Shown one piece after another: positions 11,955-25,107 of a DNA stretch of 64,000 nt. The notes beneath the pieces were generated by a model. It was not told the DNA's origin, ran no database searches, and saw only the letters and a program-made list of their open reading frames with translations. The stretch's first letter is position 1, and the number at the start of each line of letters is the position of its first letter. The DNA is taken from the NCBI GenBank assembly GCA_012932295.1, contig JAAONU010000018.1, positions 1,916,206-1,980,205 of the forward strand, in the 5' to 3' direction. Origin of the DNA: Cyclina sinensis (taxonomy: Eukaryota > Mollusca > Bivalvia > Venerida > Veneridae). The position numbers and the translations under genes are program-made.

Positions 11955-12062
11955 GGAAAAATCCTGATCAAACTCCTCGCACCGGTTACGTCACGCTTTG
12001 CTACTTTTACGGTACTAATCAGGGGAAGTAACCCCTGCGGGGAGTTTGTATCCTGATTAGAA
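11955..12062. repeat. Short imperfect inverted repeat (MITE-like)
   Basis: AATCCTGATCAAACTCCTCGC on the left is mirrored by GCGGGGAGTTTGTATCCTGATT on the right, with AAACTCC(T/C)CGC matching in inverse. The small spacer contains TACGTCACG. It could be a small palindromic transposon or a degenerate foldback; no target duplication is evident. Confidence 0.45.
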
Positions 12063-12430
12063 TCGCCCGGAAGCAAGCATTTATTTTTTTCTTTAAGTGC
12101 AAGTTTTGGAAAAAACAAACAAACCATACTCTTGTTTAGACTACATTCTCTAGTTAAAAATGACATGTAGCAAAAAATATTGCGATTATCCTGTATTTAT
12201 CCTACACGAGCCTGAAGACTGGTACTGAGATCGTACTTTGATGATGGTATTTTTCAGTTGTAAAAATAAGTAACCCGACAAACATGGCGGATGGGCGAGT
12301 CCATTTACGCATCCCTTGCAGAAGATTTTTGACGTCCATTTTGTTATCATGTGATATGAATGCTTTGCTTTGATTGGCTAAAGGCAGGCGGAGTACAGGC
12401 AAAACTGTTCAAATCTTGTTAATTGTATAT

Positions 12431-12452
12431 ATCGCCGTCCAGGAACGGCGAT
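12431..12452. repeat. Perfect 8-bp stem hairpin, GC-rich in AT-rich context
   Basis: ATCGCCGT (12431-12438) and ACGGCGAT (12445-12452) are exact inverse copies around a 6-base loop, preceded by AATTGTATAT and followed by AATAATCT. It resembles the 3' terminal stem-loop of a Helitron-type element, but I cannot define the other end. Confidence 0.6.
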
Positions 12453-13137
12453 AATAATCTAACAGAAATTTGCTAGGCGACACCTTATACCGGTAATTGT
12501 CTGCCCTTTATTCTCTTATTCTCCAAGTAACAGCTGTTTTGCCACAGTAATGGTTAATATTGCAAACTGATAACAACAGGCTCATACAATTGTCAAGCAG
12601 TTGTGAATGACTGTCAAATTTAGATCTAGCATTATTAGGCTTTCAATGTTCCAATGAATTAAAGTAGGAGAGTTTAGTTACAATTCAACAAACACTATAT
12701 CTCATTATACTCTGTTTTCTATTCAAGATATTGCATTCAACCAAAGATATTTTTCTTAAAAGAATGTCCCAAGTCTCTAAAAATATTTCGAATCTTCATA
12801 AAAATCTGGTATATTATATTCAAAGAAAATTTAAAAGATCAGGTCTTCTTGAAGGTTTGTTTCTTAGCTGTAACAACTTAATTTTCATGTTATGAGATGA
12901 TAGTATGTTTCCGTGAAAGTATGTTGCCAAAAAATTGTCTACAATTTGTAAAACGCAAAATATAGTATCCGCAAAACTTTCTTGGATTACAGTTATTATG
13001 AATTCAAGGAAGAAAGTTGCGAGTGAATACTGTATATCCTCTGATTCAAAAAAACGACCTTGATAATATTATGTCTATTTAACAAGTTGAAAAATATACA
13101 TTTTATTTGCTGTACATAAATTTCAACTTATACATAC

Positions 13138-16100
13138 CTGGTGACACTTATAACACACCCAATTAAAACTGTTGTCTTCTTTACCAGTGGTTAGGTTTGA
13201 CTGAGCAGCTGTGAAATCCAGCAGAGCTTGCCTGAGCCATCTTTTGGCTTCCCCTATATGTTGAACAACTGCCTCCTGTGCTCTGTAGTGAGTGAAGTTT
13301 CCTGTACGTGTTGACCTGTTATAATCATGTATGTTGTTATGAAAAGCCCTGGCATACCTACAACCTCTGTTAAATATGACCTCACTTGCAGATCCGAATG
13401 ATGAACGTGACATATCTGGTGGCATTAAGCCTGTTTCATTAGTTACACTGCCATCAATAGTTTCTCCATGTTCTAATTTAATCATGTTTTCATTTATATA
13501 ATTAAACAGACGTTGCGCATACTGTCCATTTTCCCTGTTTCTATCTGGATGCCACCTTGTCAGCAAACGACGGATAATCCTCTTCCGCTCAGGTTCATCT
13601 AATGCCCAAGCTTCAATCAACATTTCTCTTACTCGCCGAAAGTTTTCATCGATAGGTAGAGAGCCGATAGGTTCAATGTCATACACAACAAGTACATTCA
13701 CTTCCTCTGCTTGTCTTGGAATAAATCTGAACAGACGATAAATAGGCACTTCTATAGGTTCATCACTCCAAGAACCAATGTCAACTAAGTAAGTTATATC
13801 AAGAAATGTATCTCCATGTTTTCTTCTGTTTTCCTTTAAAATGTGAGCATAAATATATTTTGGTTCTTCGTTATCCTCAGTATCGTCTATTTCTAAGGCA
13901 ATGAACATAAACTCATGACCTTTAAACGGAATAATCCTTTGTTCCAAGAAAGGTAAAAACTTATCTTCCACATATGTCCCTTGTCTAGGAAAGACTGATG
14001 CAGCAATTGCAGCAGGAAGGTTATAAGCATCAATCCTTAGTCTGTCTAACATTTCTCTGATTTCATTTGGCTGTTCTAGCAATCTAAGAATCAAAGGTAG
14101 ATACCGTGATGATTCCTTTTTTTCTAATATGCCATCAGTGCAAATATCTACTAATTCCACAAGTCCAAATGGGTCTTCTATTAATTTTTTCAAAATATTA
14201 GTGTCAACATGCAATTGAAAGTAAAGATTGTGCATTATTACATCTTCTTCATCAGCATTGCTGCTTTTCTGTGAATTTACAAAACAAGTTGCATCTCTGT
14301 GTGTACCTATAATTTCATTACCTTTATACACAAGGATTGTTTTGAGACCCAAAACCTTTATGATACATACATTTGTTAGACGTGCCATGAATTTTCTTTC
14401 AACACTTTGGTCGAAGGCCTTTCCACTGACCTTCATTTGTTGTTTTACTAGCCGTAGAACACCCTCAACAAAGAGTGGAGATCTTAAATTACATTCTATT
14501 TGCTTTGCCTGAACACATTCTTCTGTTTCTATCTGATCTGCTGAAACAGTTTCCAATACAGCATCTGTCAAGATGTCTGGTCGTAGGTGTGCTGGGAATT
14601 TCCAAAATGGTAAAGCTGGATCAGTCACACTTTCTATATCCATTTCTCTAAATCCTAAAAAGATGTCTAACTCAAGTTTTCCTTCAATTCTCTTTTCTAT
14701 GTCAATGTTGTTGGAAACAGTCAGAGTTTCTGAACGCTTTAAAATTTGTTTCTTGTTCGGGAGATACAGTTCTGTTACCCCCTGAAGAGGTTCCTTTTCT
14801 TTATACAGAAGCCGCAAAATATTTTCAAGAGCCTTTTTGACAAACGTAAGGCTACCAGGAGGGACAGGTTCATCCCTAAACTGTTGTTTGACAGCTTTTA
14901 AAACCATAGCGTAATGGGAACAACTGGCACTTTTGTCTGATCCAAGTAGAGTAAACAAATTTTCAAATGGTCCATAACAATTGGGCAGTTTGTATAAAAA
15001 GGGCCTAATTTCTTCGTCTTCATTTAGATTTACAACCACCTGTTCCAACTGCAACATTATCTCATCTTCTGGTTGGAAAATAATTGGAGTTACTTGAAAG
15101 TTCTGTTTCATTGATGAAAAGAAATTCTGCTCTAATTCACTATACAGCTTTTTCATAAGATCCTTAACAAACACTGGACAAACATTTCTTCCCTCAAGCT
15201 GAACCTTGAATACATCAGCAACATTCTGACAGTGTTTAACAACCTCTTTAATTGGAGGGTTTATGAAAATACCTAAAGACTTTGACATCTCACTACATAC
15301 TGGAAGACATGGAAGGAGGTTAAGAGTAGACCAGCAGTAATCTTCATGTTCACAAGAAACTGATCCAGAAAGACATATAAGCAAATTTCCATCACTTGGC
15401 TGACGTACTATTCTTTGCTTTTCTTCATTAACTCTATGTGGGACTAAAAATCGTATGCCTTTAATTCGTTGCAGTATCTGTTCTGACCATTTACCTTCAT
15501 ACAGACAGTCAACCAAAGCATCAGACTGTCTTTTTGTTTTATCTGACAAAGAGCTATGCATTTCTGCCTGAAGTTTAAGGGCAAACGTTATTAGCATATC
15601 ACCTGAAGGTTTAATAATACGTCCAAGCAGATTCATAAAACTGATCCATTTGTAGTTTCTGTACTCTTTTGGCAGAAACCTGTTCTCTGCAAGCATGCAT
15701 TTAAAAACAGGGTTGACATGATCATAGAGCTCATTAGCTCTTTTGTCAAGCTCTCCCACCCTAACAAAAGCTAAAGATTTCAGCTTTTCCACAAGGCTTT
15801 TCTGCTTTGGATTTAAATCCTGGCCAAAAGATGTTGCTAATAGTTTGTCTTTGATATAAGTAATGTGAATTTCCCAAGTGTCTCTTGGAAGATGCTGTAT
15901 TCTTGGTAACAGTTTGTTTGCATAAATATCTAGTTCTGTCATTCTTGAGAGGTTCAAGAAATCATACAACTTAAAAATCTTTTCAGTGTCAGCAAGAAGA
16001 AGAATACCAGTCTTCTCAGCCCAAATATCTATTCCAGCTGATGGTATTTCACTTGGTAAGACAATTATGTCCCTGTGCTCTTCAATATTCACTACTGTTC

Positions 16101-19100
16101 CTTGGCAGGAAACATAGAGAGGCAAACTATTAAGTTTGTGTTTTAGGCTGTTTTCATCTATTTGTTTCAGCAACTGGTCTAGTCTGTCATCAAAATAACT
16201 GAGCATTGTAAGGCTTTCTTTGCAAGTCAAGTGGCTGCTCTGGATTCTGCTTTTGTAATAAATCAAACAATCTAAAAGTTTAGTAGGCTGATCAGTAGAT
16301 GGCAACATTTTTTGTAAAGGATATTTAAGATGCTTCCAACGCTCTGTAAATATTGATTCATCAAGAAATGGGATACTGAATTTCAGTAAAAGGTCATTGA
16401 TTGGTTCGTTTCCAACACTTCTGTAAAAAAGATGATTGGTGTGGCAAACTGGTATAAGTTCATACATCTTCCTATTCAAGAGTGTGTGGCATGATGGAAT
16501 AAATGACCAGTTACTAAATTTTAGAACGTTTTCTTCAAAAAGTTCAAGATTTAATGATGGATGATCACCCCAATATGTTGATGATTTGTAATATATGAAA
16601 TTGAATATTTCCAACAGACTTGCAGATTTCACAGGTACACTACAGTCCTTATTCCACAATACATGATTTCCACTTGCTAAAACATCTGGATCAAAAGTTT
16701 CCACCATTACTAATAGTAAATCATTAATTTCGAAGTGTTTAGTAACACCTGATTCATAGAATTTTGGTTGACTTGTCATAGTGACCAAGTCAGAATGAAT
16801 AAACTTATTCTTTGAACCGGTCAATGTGTCACACATGTCAGAGCAAAACACAGGAGCTTCTCTTGAAAATGTATGCAGCATCCTGTCATTTGTTAAACAC
16901 AAAGGAAGTCCATCAACTTTGTCTTTGAACATTTTGTCATCAAGGGCATACTCAAGGATGCTTTTCAGAGCATATATGTTATGAATGGCTGTGTCTGTAA
17001 TGTAAACATTAATCCCACCAAGTTGGCACTTCCTGTCTGTCAAATCATCATATGTTTTCAGAAAATCTATCACTGCTTCTGGAGTACAAGTAGGAACATA
17101 ATCAATATTACTCTGTTTTATTGACTTGCTTATCTCTAATGGTGTTTCAATTATTTTCATTCCCATTTTCTTTAAAGTTCTTTCAATAATTCTCGTCTTG
17201 TCTTTGTTCAGGTAATTGTTCTGTGATAGAACATTAAATATGCCACGGAAGTCGTTCTCAGATTTTGAAAGAGCAACCCACTCAATCTGTAGTTTTGCGT
17301 CACCACTTCCCCGATTTATAATGTCTTTTGTTCCACTAATAATCATCGGAACAGTTGGAAATATTTCTTCTTCCTCTGTTACAACAAGTCGATAAAAACT
17401 ACTTATAAGAAACTTCCAACATATGTCTTTTGCATTTTTTAAACGTGGAAACTGTTCATGATAAATTCCTAGCACTGAAAGAAGCATGTTTCTCTGTGAA
17501 AATTTAGCAAAACATGGGGCTACAAAGTGTTGTTTCATACACTGAATGGCAGATACCCATGCCCTACTTAACAATTTTTCTATCACAAAATCATTCCAGG
17601 ATTTTCGTATTCCATCTTCCCATAAGTTTGTTCTGGATTTATTAAGTGCAAAGTGACCATTTACATGCAATGGTAGTCCAGTTTTAACAGGTAGAGGAAG
17701 AAAACAATATGCTTTGCATTCTTGTGGGTTACTTTTGCTTGGTAGTTTGTTTCCAACAGATCTATTCCAGTTATCATCTGGCCATGGTAAGGCAACAGAT
17801 GCAACTGGCAATAGACCGATACAATTTTCTTTCACTGCACTTAATAACAAGCTTGGTACATTTTTGGCATGTTGAAATCCAAACCTATTTACTATGAGCC
17901 AGTGTTCATTTCTTCCTTTGCTGTCCTCAATAGTTAATTTGTAAATGCTTTCTAAAGGCTGCATGCAGAGATTATTCTGTCTAGCTTCAATATTTCCTTT
18001 AACAACTTCTTTTACTTTTGAAAAATATCTGTTTCGTAAAGTAGTATCTTCCTCTGATAGCTTGGTTTCCACAGAAAATTCTTCAATAAATCCCTTGTCT
18101 GTATTTTCTAAAACTTTGATACATCTGACACTCTTCAGGAAAAGAAGGCACTCAAACATATCACGCTTGAACTGTTCAATCAGTTCATTCATACGATCAA
18201 CTTTGACAACATTATTACTTATTGCTGACTGCTTCTGTCTCAGTGGCAGTCTGAACACAGTCCCTGCTCCAGTTGTTTTCATACTCGAAGTTACAGGATA
18301 TCCAAGCATCATATCTGGGAATGATTCATTCACTAAAGCGACATCACATTTTATGCCTGGATTTTCTATGGTCACATGACCTTCCAGGTAAGCATTCAGA
18401 GGATCAAAAATACATAACTGACCAGCTGTACCAAGTCCGGGACCTTTAGAAAAAAAGGACGGGACATCTGTCAAATGGTACACTGCATTAAAACCAATAC
18501 CATACTGCCCTGTCTTTGAAGGATCTGCACGTTTGCTACCAATTCCAAGATTTCTGATGCCTGCAAAATCGTCTTTAGTGAAATAGCTGTCATTAAAAAT
18601 ACACAAAGATGGACCTTGCATCTCATTCTTTCCAAAAACTTTTTGTGATGGAACATGCACGTAATTCTTAATAATGTGTATTTCTGTTGCACCGGCATCA
18701 TCGGCATTTTGTATAAGTTCTTTCATTATACTTGAGTCACAGGGATAGTCTTCAAGTATTCCTGCCAACCTTGTTACTAAACTTTCCTTTTGTCCAAACG
18801 GTTTGAAAAATGAAGTTGATAAATTTTCAACTATCTTCTTTTGTTTTGACATTACACCTAGTGTTCTTCCTGTATCAGGTGAAATTTTTCCATGCAAAAT
18901 ATGTAGTACTGCAGATGATTGGTATGCAGAGTCTTCTATCACAAGTTCCTTTGTGGGCCTGAGAAATCCATCTACATCTGGTGCCACAATATCTACATCA
19001 GTCTGAAAAAGATTTTCTAAACTTGTATTTTCTTTCTCCATGCTGTCGCAAAGGTTCCTAAGTATACATGCAATAGTATCTGTAACTTCAGGAGTACACT

Positions 19101-22100
19101 GTCGTTGAAACCATGCTGAATACATTCTTTTTAATACAGAAACTAAAAAAGATACGGGAAAATGATCCTTAACTCCTAATGCTCTAAAAACTCGTTTCCT
19201 TTTGTCGTCTGGCTCACTTAGAAGATAAAGTTCTGGTGGACATCCTTCACTAATATCAAATGCTGCCTTACAAGGTGAAGTAAGTTCTCTACCTATAAGG
19301 ATAATTTCATGTTTCCTCATTTCTATGAAAAAAGGTGAATCTGCAAGTTCTTTAAGAGTCTTGTCACTAGTTATATCAGCAAGGTTGTTATAAACTGATC
19401 TAGATATTTCCTCTAAATTGCTGAACTGCTGATCTGGATTTCTGTACTGATCAGGTAAAATAATTAGCTGGCGTGACAGAATATCTATCGTTAAGTCACA
19501 TTTGACACCAACAGTCTCGAAAAAATCTTCAGGTATGGAGCATGTCTTCTTTATGTATGTTTCATCTACAAAACTACAAATACTCCCACTGCAGATATAA
19601 AGTGTTTTCCGAAAAAGATCTGTTGGTTTTGCAAACTGTATTTCTCTTCTGAAAAAGTCCTCATGATGGCTACACTTTGAGGCAGGAAACATTTCCTGTA
19701 ACTCGTCTGATTTCCAAGAAAATTTCCAATCAGTTGGACAGGGAAGTACAGGTAAACTCATGTTTCTTCTCATTTCACTAACTGTGTCTTTATCCTGATT
19801 TAACTTGTGAAATACGTTACCCCTTCCGCAGTATTTTAGAATTTCTAAGCATCTTTCTCTAGCACAATTACCACATGATTTCACCATTTCCTCAATAGAT
19901 CTGCACCGATTAATCAGCAATTCCTTGCTGAGAAACTTATCATTCATACCAAGATTGACAAGTTGTGCAATCACATGCTTCTCAGTAAATCCACCTTCTT
20001 TTTGAGGAAATTTCCCATCAGCAACTTTAAACATGGCTGCTATTTCTGCCAAAGGGTTAACTAATTCGTTTGGTCGACAGAGAATATTTTCTGGGTCAGA
20101 AGGTATACATTTTGTCTCCTGTAGCTTTTTAAAAACTTTGCCATTTTCAGACTTTAATGCATACAGAACAAATTTGTTACGTTTTTCAATGCGTGTATCC
20201 CAAAATTCACTGCCAATGGTAGACAAGAAATGAAAAATAAGTTCCTCTTCTGTAATCATAGCCTGAGACATTACTGCTCTGCTGCCAACCTGACATTCTG
20301 TTAACACTTTCATAACATTACTTGGCATTTCTATGATATTTTTCTGCAGTCTTGCAGGAACAGTAGACAACAGTTCAAAAGCTATATCCCCTATTTCTTT
20401 GTTACAATAAACACTTGGATCTAAAAATACTATTTCATCTATAGACAGCCAATCTTTGACACCTCTGAATAATTTCAGTTTGTCAATGATCAGTGTTTTG
20501 CAAAAGCTCTCTTTCAAGACATTAATTATATCTTTTGTCCCTTTAATGGGCCAAAGAGAACAGTACTTGTACCTATCTGAACACATCTCAGATAGGAAAA
20601 TTAGAAGTTCCACATACCCTTTAACTACAGAATCTTCCATTAAAACCCAATTCCATTTGAATCTCTCATCTTTTCTTTTATCATCTTCGGTGAAGCTAAC
20701 AAGTCCTTTCCTGTCTGATGTTACATTAAAACAGCCATTTATATGAAACCTCAGGTCTGTTTTGATTGGAAGTGGAAGAAAGCAAAACAAATGACCTTCA
20801 TTATAAAATCCATGTTGAAAATCTTGCATTGGTACAGGCATAAGACCATTTTCCTCCATCACTGATATGGCTACAGAAGAAAGTGGTACTGCTCCCGTGT
20901 CAGAAATGACTTTTGATAAACTAAGAGACTTATTTGTTCCTAATGCCCATGAAACAATCCAACATGATTTCAGCACTTGTGGAAGATCTTTTTGCATTTC
21001 AGTTCCAGTAAGTTTACTTTTATATAACTGTTGAATAATTTCAACTCTGTGAATTTCAGAAAACTCCTTTTCTTCTTTGAGAAAAATGGGAACCCTTTTT
21101 AGTACACCCTGGACATTTCTAGGTACACAGTCATACAACAAATTTTCAATTCTGTTATTCATAATTTCAGTATTCTTTTTTACACTGAAAATTAGCTTTG
21201 CTTCTGCCGGATCACTTTCCCCGTACTGAAGGTAGTACACTTCTACAGTTTTAATACACTGAGTAAATAATAAAATGTTTCCAGCATTTTCTATAAGCTT
21301 ACTAACAAGAGCTGAAACATCTTCTTTTGAGTATGCCTGTTTACAAATCTCACTTCTCTTTGCTTGGTGTTCAGTTCTCAGTGGCAATCTGAACAAGGTC
21401 CCATTATAACTGGAGAAGTTTGTTTCAAGTAAATTACAACCAAATACTGAACTGTAAGGTTTAAACTGATCCATATTTCGCCGTATCAACTGTCGCTTAG
21501 ACAGACTGATCCTTAAACCCTTACCCCGTTTTTGTTTTGTGTCCTCCAAGTATGTTTCATGTGGGTCAAATATGACCATGTCCTTGCCAGATATAAAACT
21601 AGGCACATCTGTGAGGTTATATACAGAACAAAATCCCAGACCAAATTTACCAATTTTATCTTGATATTCTGCTTTTGTCCCCCCATTCAATTTTGTGATA
21701 TTTACTAAATCTTCCTCTGTAAATAAAGAATCATTGTATACCCATAAAGCAGGCCCTTGACATTCAATAAGTCCACTACTAAGCATCTTTTCTCTTCGCC
21801 TTGCATCATCATTATCTCTTTCATCATAGAGAAATTTCACTACACTTGCTCCTGCATCATCTGCATTTTGAACTAATTCCTTTGGAACTGATAATCCATC
21901 TTTGTATCCATCCCGAAGCAATGTGTTTATTCTAGTTGTAAGAGGTTCTGACTGACCCCAGTTTTCAAAGCTTAATTCTTCTGTTGCACCTAAAATAGTT
22001 TTCCTTTTTAATGACTTCACTCCAAGTTCTTCAGCCACATTCACTGGTACCTGCCTGTTCACTACAAAGTAACTGTTCCCTTCTTCTTCAGGATCAATTT

Positions 22101-24119
22101 CATCTTCATCGTAATCAAAAATACAATCTGAAACATATTGCAGACAAAGACTTTCAGCTGACTCATGTTCTGTTAGCATAAGAATCTGAGAATCATCAAT
22201 ATCTAATGTACCTGATTTTCTTATTGATGCCAGTAAAGTCAGAATCTGAAGAACTATACCTGTGTCTCTTTTTGTTGAAGTGGTAGAAGTGTCTGTAGCT
22301 TGCATATGCTCCTTCTGTATTGTCTGCAAGACACTCAGTAGTGTGTGACTGTTTTGTTCTCTGTAGCATCCTAACTGCAAAAACAAATCTTCCATCTCCT
22401 TAAACTCTTCAGGTAAATAAAAGAAATATGGTTCAAGATCTATATCGTTTGTTCCCTTTGAAATGATCACTTTTGAAGGAATCTGAAAATCAGAGCCAAC
22501 CCAGATTAATTCTGTATTCTTTAATGTGTCTTTGCAATCCAAAACCCTATTTATGTGCTGATTCATGTATTTGTATATTTTTTGAACAGCTCTTGTATAG
22601 TCAGGCTTGTACTTTACATTGTAATGTCTGTGGATGAAACTCATTTGGTTTAATACTGTTTCCATCTCTGGCACCAAATCCCACTTGAAATGCTTTATCA
22701 GAGTGCATGATGCACAATCAACCATGGGTACTATTGCTCCAGACAGCAGACCCAATTCTGAAATTTTGGCTTCACTGGGTTTGCATAACTTCATATTGAT
22801 TGAAAACCAAGGCAGTCCAACTGGATAGTCTGATGGTGTGGCGGCTACTGGGATACAAGATAAATTTAATATAGCACCACCAAGAGTACTCCAACTGCTA
22901 CATGTTTTATTCAAAAGGTCTGGATCTCGAACTAGAGTATCCATAAAAGCTGAAGCTTTTCTGGACAAATCTCCATAGTTTTTACTATCCATGGCCATGC
23001 TATCCAGTCTTTTTGCTACTTGTAGCAAAACAGATGCATCAACCTTATCCTCTCCCTTCAAGCCAAGTTTCCTCAGAACCCTAATCCCTCCAGGGTGATA
23101 ACTGTCTAACTGTTCTGGAAACAGGTTTTCCCCAAGTAACAGATTTTGAAGGAAGGAACTAGTTGGATCAAATAAATCAGATGGTTTGTACCAATTGTCC
23201 CCAGCTTTTAAGAAGGGTAATTGGGATGCATATTCACAAAGCTTTTCTTCTCTTTCTATCAAGTCAAGTTTTCTTGTCAGGTAATTCATAAGCAAGACTG
23301 TTTGTTTACGATGTCTATAATGCAGTAAATGTTCCACTATTTTCTGGATCAGAGATGCAACAGATATATTCTCTGCACCTAGCTGCATCATCAAATCATT
23401 TCTTGATGTTTCAACTCTTATACACTGAACTGGGAACTGTACTCCACTTGGAATGTCAATATCTCCTAATATGTAGTGTCTGATGTCAATGACAGAGGCA
23501 TACACTCCAGGGTCATCTACTGAACGTACTGCTTTAAAAAGTTTCAGTCGTGTCAACAGTTCTTTAGCATCATTTTTAATGTATGCAAGAGTGGTTAAAT
23601 ATTGGACAAAAGATTCTACCATCTCACTATTTGACTGACATGCAGTATTAAAATCAACAACAGCAGTTTCACCCAATTTTTTAAATATATCACCAAGCAG
23701 AGATACAATGCCTTTCTTCGTTGGATGATGAATATCTCTCTTAATAGTTGAGGGAAACCATTCTGGCAGGTCATCAAGTACCTTCACAGACATTGCTCGA
23801 AGACAAAAACAGAGTCCCTCTGGTAAAATTTTGTCCTTCTGTTTTTTTAACACCAGAAAATTTGTTAGTTTCACAAGCTCAACAACCAATGGGATCGGCC
23901 AATGTCCAGATACTAGTAAAGGTACAAGTGGGATATCCTTATAGTGTTCAGTCATCTGTTTGTCATCAAGGACTTGCCATACATTTTGCAACCAGTCAAT
24001 TTTCAGGCTTGTTTTCCTTGTGAGTTTTATGTGGGAGTCAGAACCAAGATGGCTGGATATTGTCTGCTTCAGCATACTTTTGGCACAATCATCACTAAGT
24101 TTTCGTATCTGATACATTT
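13138..24119 (-). CDS. SACS: Sacsin-like gene, giant exon (sacsin repeats 1 end, 2, 3; J domain; start of HEPN)
   Basis: A single open exon of 10,982 bases (3,660 codons). The start was placed at the acceptor CTGTTTCAG|AAATG (24120/24119); the frame is open to 24195 but that extension has no Met start and is intronic. The previous exon ends in phase 1 (G), making the junction codon GAA. In product numbering: end of repeat 1 to about 1,360; repeat 2 with KELVQNADDAGASVVKF near 1,393, KFGLGFCSVYNLTDVP and FCFLPLPIKTDLRFHINGCF; repeat 3 with KELIQNADDAGATEIHI near 2,450, QYGIGFNAVYHLTDVP and FLPLPVKTGLPLHVNGHFAL; a J domain with RRLLTRWHPDRNREN near 4,170 (HPD intact); and the first HEPN helix EAKRWLRQALLDFTAA near 4,270. 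It ends CYKCHQ at the donor CAG|GTATGT. In vertebrates almost the whole protein is in one giant exon; here the giant exon is kept but shortened at both ends. Confidence 0.97.
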
Positions 24120-25107
24120 CTGAAACAGATTGGATTTTTAATTGGAAACCTTTTACCATCATTAACATTAAATGCCAATAGTAATCAAATTTCAAATCAA
24201 TCCAAATTCAAGAACATCACTTATGCTTAGCACTTATGAGAAACTTTTATTCAAGTGTAACAGTAGCCGAGGTTTTACAACAAAAGCACATAGCCACATT
24301 TTATGACAAATGCACCTCAAGTGTAGTGTAAAAGGAATGTTTAGCTTGTAGCAGTGATATATGAGTGAAATAAAGAATACAACTACATTAACAATGATAA
24401 TCTTTCTAAAGCAAGCAAAATACATCTACTACAAGTTATATCATTCTCATGTGAGTTTTATAACCACAGACAGAAAGACTCAAAAAAAACTTTACCTAAA
24501 TTCCAATGTGTTGTTGAAAAAATGCACCTCTATTGGAATAGTGTGCAAAGATTGTTAAAAACTGACATACATTCCCAACTGTTTGTTGTATATGTTATAA
24601 AACTGATAAACAGGTTGTATCGCAAGATGGATACCAAGGTAGAAGTATTCATTATTTTGCAGGATACACAGTCAATTTGTCAAATGGCAACTATTCTTTG
24701 AAGACTGAAGGATGTGGGTTAAATGGTACTCAAGTTTAGAATGGAAACTCAAGTGACAGTGACCTGACCTTTGACCTACTGACCTAAAAATATAAGGGGT
24801 TTCTACATAAAAAGGGCAACCACCCTATTAAATATGAAGATTTGAAGTGAAATGTCACTTGAGTTATTCAGTGGAAGCCACTTTCAAATTAAAGATGATT
24901 ATTACCTAGACCTGGCCGGACCTACCTACTACTAAAAAAAAAAGTTGCTAGAACCAACGGATACTCCCCATAGTAGCAATATTTCAAAATAGGTCTATTT
25001 TATTTTAGGAATAGACTGAAGTAAAAATACTGTCATAAAATATAACTTAAGCTATGTGATCAATACCCCCCACATACTACTTTGTCAGTGGCAATGGTGA
25101 AAATATA

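Larger units (their letters stand above)
9850..13137 (-). other. SACS: Intron of the sacsin-like gene
   Basis: The donor is CAG|GTATGT at 13138/13137 and the acceptor AG at 9851-9850. It contains one bounded dispersed element (10327-11290), a short imperfect inverted repeat (about 11955-12062) and a GC-rich hairpin (12431-12452). The rest, including 12460-13137, shows nothing I recognise. Confidence 0.85.

Noticed and set aside
13123..13137. The last four codons (VCIS) before the stop of the giant ORF
   Set aside because: They lie beyond a consensus donor CAG|GTATGT; the HEPN domain continues in the next exon.
14228..23998. Plus-strand ORFs opposite the giant exon (e.g. 17945-18379, 20456-20746, 23748-24023)
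   Set aside because: Shadows of the conserved minus-strand coding sequence; no recognisable domains.
24120..24195. Extending the giant exon to the first codon of the open frame at 24195
   Set aside because: The frame opens with TTG, not ATG. A good acceptor (CTGTTTCAG) at 24120 gives the exact phase needed by the upstream exon, and the extension has no family resemblance.
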